Origin: Thermoplasmata archaeon
GTDB taxonomy: Archaea > Thermoplasmatota > Thermoplasmata > SG8-5
Direction: 5' to 3'
DNA: 8,610 nt
Assembly (NCBI GenBank): GCA_030655715.1
Contig: JAUSPR010000048.1
Span: 1 to 8,610 of the forward strand
Made by a program: the position numbers and the translations under genes. Positions 1 through 5,642 of this stretch are shown here, piece by piece (position 1 is the first letter of the stretch; the number at the start of each line of letters is the position of its first letter). The notes under the pieces are model-generated. The model saw only the letters and a program-made list of their open reading frames with translations, made no database searches and had not been told where the DNA came from.

Positions 1-167
1 TCTCCTACCAATCCAAGGACCTTGCCCTTTTCGATTTTGAAGGAAATGTCATCCACAGCGTGAACATGGAGAGAGTCCTTGCTTATTAGGGACTTCAGCA
101 TGCCCTGATTCACTTCGAAATATTTTCTGAGATTTTCTACGTTAAACACAATGTCGCTCTCGGCCAT
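1..167 (-). CDS. dppF: Peptide ABC transporter ATP-binding protein, DppF/OppF type (N-terminal fragment, cut by window edge)
   Basis: Second nucleotide-binding subunit of the importer, expected to pair with the DppD-type ATPase encoded just upstream and power transport from the cytoplasm. Only 55 complete codons lie in the window. The reading frame begins MAESDIVFNVENLRKYFEV and runs to LGLVG, immediately before the Walker A motif, with the usual A-loop region (the Y-F of KYFEV) and the HAVDDISFKIEKGK stretch that precedes Walker A in this family. It resembles the N-terminus of the neighbouring ATPase (VDGVSFQLEKGD followed by LGLVGE), as expected for paralogous D and F subunits. The ATG shares its A with the TGA stop of dppD and follows a GAGGTGAT ribosome binding site, so translation is probably coupled. 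Assignment to F rather than a second D rests on gene order, because the distinguishing C-terminal part is outside the window. Confidence 0.9.
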   Translation of the reverse strand, partial: MAESDIVFNVENLRKYFEVNQGMLKSLISKDSLHVHAVDDISFKIEKGKVLGLVG

Positions 168-1195
168 CAGATCACCTCACTTAGTTGACCGTTGAAAATT
201 TCCAGCGCAAAGTGACAGGCAGAGTGATGGTTCGGTTCAATCTCAGTCAGTTCTGGAACTTGTTCCTTGCATATGCTCTTTGCATATTTACAGCGGGGGT
301 GGAATCTGCACCCAGGCGGCGGATTAGCTAAATCAGGCGGTGAGCCCGGAATGGAATAGAGAGGTTTCTTCTCTCCGACAATGCTCGGGAAGGATGCCAT
401 CAAACCGATAGAATACGGGTTCGATGGTCTTGCGAATATGGCGGCGATATCGCCGTATTCCATCAATCTTCCAGCATACATGATGGCTATCTTTTTGGCT
501 ACCTCGGCGACCACGGATATATCGTGAGTGATGATAATCATGGCCATACCGAGTTTCCTCTGAAGATCCCTGATTTCTGCGAGAACACGGTCTTGCATGA
601 TAACGTCAAGTGCGGTGGTTGGTTCGTCTGCAATGATGAGTTTCGGGTTGCAAGCTAGAGCCATAGCAATCATCGCCCTCTGGCGCATGCCGCCGCTGTA
701 CTCATGTGGATATCCATCTATTCTTCCAACGTCTAGGCCGACCAGTTTGAAGAGTTCTATAACCTTTTTCCTGGCTTCCTGTTTGCTGATATCCTCATGA
801 GCCAATATAGCCTCTGCAATCTGGTCACCTACCTTGTGCACGGGATTGAAAGCATTCATGGCACTCTGGAAAATCATGGATATCTCGTTCCACCTGACTT
901 CCCTCATCAGAGCGTCTACATATTTTGCTTTTTTCCTTTTTGATAGGGCATTTTCCTCATCGCTTCCTGCAATAACCCTACCGTCAAAGGTAATCTTTCC
1001 ACCAACTATGTCTCCGTTGGGGGGAAGAAGTCTGGTTATTGCAAAGGCAGCTGTGGTTTTACCGCATCCTGATTCTCCTACCAGACCAAGTGTGTCGCCC
1101 TTTTCAAGCTGGAATGAAACTCCGTCCACGGCTTTCACATGTCCTCTGGCTATCTCGAAATAGACCTTTAAATCTTCAACTTCTAGCAATGCCAT
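167..1195 (-). CDS. dppD: Peptide ABC transporter ATP-binding protein, DppD/OppD type
   Basis: Cytoplasmic ATPase that drives import with DppF. The 342-residue length is normal for the family and all nucleotide-site motifs are intact: Walker A GESGCGKTT (40-48), Q-loop glutamine Q110 in MIFQSAMNAFNP, ABC signature YSGGMRQR (166-173), Walker B LIIADE (186-191, catalytic E191), D-loop ALD (195-197) and switch His224. The C-terminal oligopeptide-transporter extension has NPPPGCRFHPRC and cysteines C296, C302, C309 and C327. Equivalent cysteines bind a [4Fe-4S] cluster in characterised Opp/Dpp ATPases, so a cluster is likely here. The Q-loop reads SAMNAFNP where bacterial relatives usually have DPMTSLNP. 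A short basic segment (SKRKKAK, 85-91) precedes it. The gene starts 4 nt after dppC stops and its stop overlaps the dppF start. Subunit identity is secure; the substrate (peptide, or possibly sugar or nickel) is not. Confidence 0.95.
   Translation of the reverse strand: MALLEVEDLKVYFEIARGHVKAVDGVSFQLEKGDTLGLVGESGCGKTTAAFAITRLLPPNGDIVGGKITFDGRVIAGSDEENALSKRKKAKYVDALMREVRWNEISMIFQSAMNAFNPVHKVGDQIAEAILAHEDISKQEARKKVIELFKLVGLDVGRIDGYPHEYSGGMRQRAMIAMALACNPKLIIADEPTTALDVIMQDRVLAEIRDLQRKLGMAMIIITHDISVVAEVAKKIAIMYAGRLMEYGDIAAIFARPSNPYSIGLMASFPSIVGEKKPLYSIPGSPPDLANPPPGCRFHPRCKYAKSICKEQVPELTEIEPNHHSACHFALEIFNGQLSEVI
171..178 (-). promoter_or_regulatory. Shine-Dalgarno site of dppF, inside the end of dppD
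   Basis: The minus strand reads GAGGTGAT, a strong match to the complement of the 16S rRNA 3' end. GAGG is followed by 7 nt and then the ATG at 167. The site lies within the last codons of dppD, and the stop and start overlap as TGATG. This fixes the dppF start and points to translational coupling of the two ATPases. Confidence 0.8.
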
Positions 1196-1199
1196 TTGC

Positions 1200-3503
1200 T
1201 CACCTCCTCCTCCTCAGCCTTGGATTTACAATCTCGTCAAAGGCTCTTCCAAGCATGAAGAATGACATGCAGACGAGTGTAATGCAAATACCCGGAGGCA
1301 GCAGCCACCACCAATTGGTCAATGCATCCGAGTGCTGGACATAGTTCAGCATCATGCCCCAGGTCATCGTGCTCGGATCCCCAAGCCCGATGAAACTTAG
1401 AGCTGCTTCGAATAGGATTGCACCGCTGACAGCAAATGTCATGTAGAGAAGACCAAGCGGAAGAACGTTCGGAGCGATATGCTTGAACATGATTCTGGAT
1501 TTGCTGGCTCCGGTGACTCTTGCAGAGTCAATGAATGGCCGCTCTTTCAGACTTAGTACTTCTGCGCGGATGACCCTTGCCACACCGCCCCACCCTACAA
1601 GAGAAATGATAAGGATTATATTCCAGATACTTGGACTCATAATGGCAGCAAATGTTATCAGTAATGGAAGCGCTGGCAACACAAGGATAACATCCGTGAA
1701 CCTCATTAATATTGCATCTATGGCACCTCCATAATACCCGGACACAAGTCCGAATATCACACCAATGCCGATGGAGAATATGGCAGATAGGAATCCCACA
1801 AGCAATGCGATTCTTGAGCCGAGTACAACCTGGCTGAGAATGTCATGTCCCCTATCGTCAGTGCCAAGCCAGTATGTGTTTCCACTGTTTGAAGGAGTGA
1901 CCCAGGTCGGAGGCAATGGAGTAATAACCTTACCTGCGGCACTGTAAGAGTACATTCTACCGCCAGTCGCTGTTCCATTTGAATCAAAATGTACCGTGGC
2001 GAATACGACGTCAGCATTGCTTACATGCTCATTGTTGATGAAGCTGGTTGGCGGTGCCACCATCACATCCGTTATGGTTTTTCTCCAGATAATTGAAGAA
2101 TTCCCAGGAGATGCCATGCAATAGAGAATTGAGAAATCGTCAGACGGATCGGTAGCAGTGTCGTTGAAGTTAATTGCTGTGACGAACATGTATTTGGAGA
2201 AACGCCAGTCATAATATGGTTTGACATTGACAGAGGTCTGTTGCGTGCCCACCTTTGTGTCGAAGACTATGCTGATATTCACAGTGTTCGTATTGATTGA
2301 ATATAGATAACCAGTATCCGAGCCTACAATAATGTAACTGCCATCCGGCGGCATTGAAACCTCAGTCAGATTTCCTTCATCCGGAACCCGGTTGTCAGCA
2401 AGCTGGAAGCCGTCCTTCCGAATAACTGAGCCATCAGGCTGGTTTTCGTCATGTGTCCATCCTGTTTTGACGGTTCCGTTGGTGCCCCATATGCAATGGA
2501 TTAAACCATCATCAGTTGGTGCATAGACAACGGTCGGGTTTCCAACCGCGGTTGGGCAGGAAGACCAGTAATTATCCGAAACCTTATATGCCACGCCGTC
2601 CCACTCCGGTATCTCAAATCCACTTGCGACATCTATTCCATACAGCCATCCGTCAGATGTGCCAACAAACACTTGCTGGCCAGTCCCTGAAACAGTAGGA
2701 GCGGTAAGGGAAACATTGGATATGTGGTTTGCCCAGAGCAAAATCGGTTGTGTTACATTGTACAGACCAGTTACAGGATTGTACTGTGGAGTCGGTCCTT
2801 CAAAGGCATATAATGTACCGTTGGTAGTGCTTGCAAAGAATAGATCAGAACCGTCAAATCCATTTCCACGCTGGTCGTGGATTGCGACCTTTCCTACTAC
2901 AGTTCCGTCAAGCATATAAGACCAAATATTGGCACCTGCGGGGGCATAAGCTGCTGAGTTCTCTACAAATCCGTCCTTGAGAACATATAATCTACCGTTC
3001 TCACAGCCGAAGAATATTCTTAGATCGGCATTGTTCACAACAGTTTCGCTTCCATAATTATTCACAGTCAACTCCGTACTTATCTGCGATTGGGAGTTGA
3101 AGTCCCATATTTTACTTCCATCCGATTGGCTGTAGGCATACAAACCGAAAGGTTGGAAATCAGAGCCGGTACCACCTGCCGCATACATACGATCACAGGA
3201 TGTTCCTGTTCCTGCTGCTGGCCTCATTCTGTAAGCTAGGCCCTGAGTAAATGGACCCACAGTTCGAACTCCTTCATCCATGTTGAAATATGGGGTGATT
3301 TCCAAAATATCTTCATCAGGAGCCCACCAATCAGTTGGATGCCTTAATCCTAGATATGGGGATATGAGCGCCATAACAACGAACAGCACCATGATGAGAA
3401 GCCCTACCATGCCAATTCTGCTTTCCCTGAAAAGGTTCCAGCTGTGTTTGACAGAACGTCTGTAGTCTCTTAATTTTTCCTTGATTTGTCTGCTTGTAGC
3501 CAT
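1200..3503 (-). CDS. dppC: Peptide ABC transporter permease, DppC/OppC type, with large PQQ-like beta-propeller insertion
   Basis: Membrane subunit forming half of the translocation channel with DppB. Numbering is from the second of two adjacent ATGs (3503), chosen because it gives the 7-nt GAGG-to-ATG spacing of dppD and dppF; starting at 3506 would add one Met. A basic cytoplasmic N-terminus and OppC_N-type segment with TM1 (about 30-49) come first. Roughly 475 residues follow that do not belong to the family (see the propeller feature). The normal fold resumes near residue 531, with YWLGTDDRGHDILSQVVLGSR (about 544-564) matching the family's HWLGTDxxGRDxxSR motif. Five further hydrophobic helices and the EAA coupling motif ERPFIDSARVTGASKS (about 654-669) are present. 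The protein has 767 residues against about 300 usually. The frame is continuous and the core motifs are intact, so this is a domain insertion and not a broken gene. Confidence 0.93.
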   Translation of the reverse strand: MATSRQIKEKLRDYRRSVKHSWNLFRESRIGMVGLLIMVLFVVMALISPYLGLRHPTDWWAPDEDILEITPYFNMDEGVRTVGPFTQGLAYRMRPAAGTGTSCDRMYAAGGTGSDFQPFGLYAYSQSDGSKIWDFNSQSQISTELTVNNYGSETVVNNADLRIFFGCENGRLYVLKDGFVENSAAYAPAGANIWSYMLDGTVVGKVAIHDQRGNGFDGSDLFFASTTNGTLYAFEGPTPQYNPVTGLYNVTQPILLWANHISNVSLTAPTVSGTGQQVFVGTSDGWLYGIDVASGFEIPEWDGVAYKVSDNYWSSCPTAVGNPTVVYAPTDDGLIHCIWGTNGTVKTGWTHDENQPDGSVIRKDGFQLADNRVPDEGNLTEVSMPPDGSYIIVGSDTGYLYSINTNTVNISIVFDTKVGTQQTSVNVKPYYDWRFSKYMFVTAINFNDTATDPSDDFSILYCMASPGNSSIIWRKTITDVMVAPPTSFINNEHVSNADVVFATVHFDSNGTATGGRMYSYSAAGKVITPLPPTWVTPSNSGNTYWLGTDDRGHDILSQVVLGSRIALLVGFLSAIFSIGIGVIFGLVSGYYGGAIDAILMRFTDVILVLPALPLLITFAAIMSPSIWNIILIISLVGWGGVARVIRAEVLSLKERPFIDSARVTGASKSRIMFKHIAPNVLPLGLLYMTFAVSGAILFEAALSFIGLGDPSTMTWGMMLNYVQHSDALTNWWWLLPPGICITLVCMSFFMLGRAFDEIVNPRLRRRR
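1201..1210 (-). promoter_or_regulatory. Shine-Dalgarno site of dppD, embedded in the C-terminal arginine codons of dppC
   Basis: The minus strand reads GGAGGAGGTG, with GAGG followed by 7 nt before the ATG at 1195. The same bases are the last AGG codons and the TGA stop of dppC, whose protein ends RLRRRR. The ribosome binding site and the basic C-terminal tail are therefore the same DNA. Confidence 0.8.
1914..3347 (-). other. PQQ/quinoprotein-like beta-propeller domain inserted in the first external loop of DppC
   Basis: Residues about 53-530 of the DppC product lie between TM1 and the WLGTD motif, so they should face outward. Repeating blade-like units follow the pattern of a hydrophobic strand, G/S-T/S, two or three polar residues, G-x-L-Y, then often a later W: GLYAYSQSDGSKIWDF (120-135), IFFGCENGRLYVLKD (163-177), FFASTTNGTLYAFEG (222-236), VFVGTSDGWLYGIDVASG (278-295), VVYAPTDDGLIHCIW (325-339), YIIVGSDTGYLYSINT (390-405), ILYCMASPG (459-467) and VVFATVHF (499-506) with GRMYSYSAAG (515-524). 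This makes seven or eight units, as in PQQ-like (COG1520-type) propellers. Nine N-x-S/T sequons fall in this segment. No enzyme active site is recognised, so a binding or scaffolding role is an inference. Confidence 0.8.
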
Positions 3504-3506
3504 CAT

Positions 3507-3514
3507 ATCACCTC
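3507..3514 (-). promoter_or_regulatory. Shine-Dalgarno site of dppC, overlapping the dppB stop codon
   Basis: The minus strand reads GAGGTGAT, and its first bases are part of the TGA stop of dppB (3515-3513). Two ATGs follow directly, at 3506 and 3503. The second gives the same 7-nt spacing from GAGG as dppD and dppF, while the first gives only 4 nt. The second is therefore preferred. Confidence 0.75.
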
Positions 3515-5558
3515 AAAGTTGCACCCTCGGATCTAGCCACGCATAAAGCAAATCCGCAGCCATATTTCCAAATATCGTGAGTAATGCCAATATGTAAAAT
3601 GCACCCTGTACAACTGGAAAGTCCTTCGACAAGGTTCCTTCTATAAGTAGGGTTCCCATTCCATACCATGAGAATATTGTTTCTGTCAGCACACCACCAC
3701 TGATGATCCCACCAATTGACATGGCCATGGATGTCACGACTGGCAACATTGCATTTCTTGCAACATGCTTGTAAACAACGGTGCTTTCCTTCAATCCCTT
3801 GGCTTTTGCAGTGGTGGTGAAATCCTCACCCATAACCTCGAGCATGGCTGCTCTCATCAGCAGAATTGTTCCGGCCAGACCCAAAATCACCAGGGTAATT
3901 AACGGCATTGTAAGATGCCATAAAACATCAATTACATAGGCAAAGCCTTGAATCGGATCTCCTTGAGCGTCTATTCCACCCATACCTGCGAGCGGGAACC
4001 ATCCCAATTGTGCATAGAAAACCCACTGCATTATCAGGGCAAACCAGAATATTGGCATGGAAAAGAAGAACAGTGTCACTATAATCGTTCCCATCTCCAG
4101 GACAGTTCCACGTCTCCAAGCCACCACGACACCGACCATTATTCCAATAACATATGATACTACCAAAGCAGAACCAAACAATAATGCAGTTGATGGAATA
4201 CGTTCAACTATTACTTCCCATGAAGATCTTTGATATATATAAGAAGTGCCGAAATCGAAAACCAGCATTGTTTTCATGTATATTACGAATTGTTCGGCCA
4301 TTGTTCTCATCTGAACATATACTGGGTGGATCAATGACATGGAGCTTTGCATGCCATCAGGTTTGAAGACATAGGCAGTCACATTCGAAACTCTTACACC
4401 ATTCGAATCAAGAGCAGTGGCATTTAATCTTAATCTGAGGTCCCTCAGGACAAATGGGTACTCGGGAGATACAACTTCCCTGCCATTTCGATCCATTGTT
4501 ACAACTACTAAATTACTAAGTACTGGAGAAACAGCGTCATCATCTTCGATCGCTGCTGGCATTGTGCCTATCGAGTTCACTGCGAACGGGAATGTAGCTG
4601 CGATATCGCCAATTCCAACTGTAAATGTTAATTTCCCATTTTCTGGAACAGTGTATGTGCCAGTATACAAATTAGATGCTGGCCCGGTCATTGGAACTGA
4701 AAAGTTTCTGGCATTATCTGACATGAACATAGAGAAAGTAGGATTTGCGCCAATAACTGAGGAAGACAATGTAATGGCTTGATTGACATTTGGGTAAGTA
4801 TAAATGCCATTCGCAAAAGGTATGTCCACGGAGAGATTCCAAATTTTGGAAGTTTCATTGCCAGTAATACCATCAAATGTCATAGCTGCAGTGCCGACAT
4901 TTCTTGCACTGTCCTGAACCAGGTAAGTAACTATGAATTCGGAACTGCCGTCCTCACCCAGTGCGAGAACTGTCGATGTTGTTCCACGATAATAATAGGT
5001 TTTGTTTGTTTCATCGGTCATGTTTGCGATCGCATTCATCGTAACAGTTTCGGTAAAGGATACTGGAACGCCATCAACCACTACATGGTTAGGTCCAACA
5101 ATATTGACTTCAACAGATTTTACAGCTCCTGCATCGTAAGCGAGAATATAAAAATCTGCTTTTTGGCCGATGGATGGAGCCGTGGAAAAGCCGATATCAA
5201 GTACCGTAGGAGCTACGATATCCATATCTTCAGGGGCATTGACATCGAAATATGTCGAGAACGAATCTGTTTGACCAGTATCATCGTCGACCGCCTCCAC
5301 CATGAGGTTGTACCTACCAATTGTTTGTGGGTTGTAATTGGACACAGTGTATTGTCCTGAATAATCAGCCCAGCGTCCAAATCCGTACCTTACCAACACA
5401 ATGTTAATCTGGTCCGGGGTCATCCTCGGATTCATCATCATGGAGGCAGCTGCGTTCCCTGGCATCATTCGATATAGAATGAATAGCAACACTAACACTA
5501 TGAGAATTGTTATCATCATATGTAGCGTTCTTTTCACCAGATATGTTCTCAGTTTCAT
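3513..5558 (-). CDS. dppB: Peptide ABC transporter permease, DppB/OppB type, with Ig-like insertion after TM1
   Basis: Membrane subunit that pairs with DppC to form the channel. The 681 residues are about twice the usual 310-340. TM1 (about 11-31) is followed by the family segment RMMPGNAA and MTPDQINIVLVRYGFGR (to about 62). About 340 foreign residues come next, and the family sequence then resumes with HPVYVQM and DFGTSY (435-440). Five more helices lie at about 453-480, 488-515, 543-568, 600-625 and 648-673. The EAA motif that contacts the ATPases is intact (EDFTTTAKAKGLKES, 578-592), followed by the usual HVARNAMLPV. The C-terminus YAWLDPRVQL is typical. Its start at 5558 is preceded by GGAGATGA (5571-5564), a one-mismatch SD, and sits 84 nt after the binding-protein gene beyond a hairpin. 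It ends within the dppC ribosome binding site. Confidence 0.93.
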   Translation of the reverse strand: MKLRTYLVKRTLHMMITILIVLVLLFILYRMMPGNAAASMMMNPRMTPDQINIVLVRYGFGRWADYSGQYTVSNYNPQTIGRYNLMVEAVDDDTGQTDSFSTYFDVNAPEDMDIVAPTVLDIGFSTAPSIGQKADFYILAYDAGAVKSVEVNIVGPNHVVVDGVPVSFTETVTMNAIANMTDETNKTYYYRGTTSTVLALGEDGSSEFIVTYLVQDSARNVGTAAMTFDGITGNETSKIWNLSVDIPFANGIYTYPNVNQAITLSSSVIGANPTFSMFMSDNARNFSVPMTGPASNLYTGTYTVPENGKLTFTVGIGDIAATFPFAVNSIGTMPAAIEDDDAVSPVLSNLVVVTMDRNGREVVSPEYPFVLRDLRLRLNATALDSNGVRVSNVTAYVFKPDGMQSSMSLIHPVYVQMRTMAEQFVIYMKTMLVFDFGTSYIYQRSSWEVIVERIPSTALLFGSALVVSYVIGIMVGVVVAWRRGTVLEMGTIIVTLFFFSMPIFWFALIMQWVFYAQLGWFPLAGMGGIDAQGDPIQGFAYVIDVLWHLTMPLITLVILGLAGTILLMRAAMLEVMGEDFTTTAKAKGLKESTVVYKHVARNAMLPVVTSMAMSIGGIISGGVLTETIFSWYGMGTLLIEGTLSKDFPVVQGAFYILALLTIFGNMAADLLYAWLDPRVQL
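4344..5372 (-). other. Ig-like beta-domain block inserted in the first external loop of DppB
   Basis: Residues about 63-405 interrupt the permease exactly where relatives read from the LG-L-D segment straight into P-x-x-VQY. The block is rich in V, T, S, N and D with alternating strand patterns and no hydrophobic helix. Likely sub-domains are about 64-110 (YNLMVEAVDDDTGQTDSF), 115-228 (FYILAYDAGAVKSVEVNI to YLVQDSARNVG), 229-330 and 345-402. The strand-plus-D-x-A-x-N-V-G pattern resembles archaeal and bacterial Ig-like repeats. Seven N-x-S/T sequons (N179, N185, N234, N241, N285, N379, N392) occur here and none in the rest of the protein. The domain count is approximate and the family is not firmly identified; function is unknown. 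Confidence 0.7.
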
Positions 5559-5599
5559 TTATTTCATCTCCGATTTTTGCGAATTACGTTTGAGTGAAT

Positions 5600-5633
5600 G
5601 GGAAAGGGAAGAAAAGGCCCGATTTCTCGGGCC
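5600..5633 (-). terminator. GAAA-loop hairpin plus pyrimidine tract after the binding-protein gene
   Basis: On the minus strand, GGCCCGA-GAAA-TCGGGCC forms a perfect 7-bp stem with a four-base loop (5633-5616), starting 9 nt past the TAA of the binding-protein gene. It is followed by TTTTCTTCCCTTTCCC (5615-5600), with no purine. It could be a leaky terminator or a 3'-end stabiliser that raises binding-protein mRNA over permease mRNA. The rest of the 84-nt gap (5599-5559) shows no convincing TATA box, so the permease genes are probably expressed by read-through. Confidence 0.65.
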
Positions 5634-5642
5634 GATTATTGT

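Noticed and set aside
597..1344. Several plus-strand open frames opposite dppD and the end of dppC
   Set aside because: They overlap one another in different frames, lie antisense to strongly conserved ATPase motifs, and encode no known domain.
1757..2017. Minus-strand frame of 86 codons within dppC in another frame
   Set aside because: It lies inside the continuous dppC frame, across the junction of propeller and permease core, where the dppC frame has clear family motifs.
1914..3347. Propeller as a separate gene joined to dppC by assembly error or frameshift
   Set aside because: The frame is unbroken on both sides, with no stop or frame change at either seam, and the insertion falls exactly at a natural loop after TM1. 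A similar insertion in dppB makes error unlikely.
4779..5360. Longest plus-strand open frame (193 codons), opposite the Ig-like block of dppB
   Set aside because: The predicted protein has odd Cys/Ile/His-rich composition and no recognisable fold, and I saw no ribosome site like those of the real genes. It lies wholly antisense to a supported gene.
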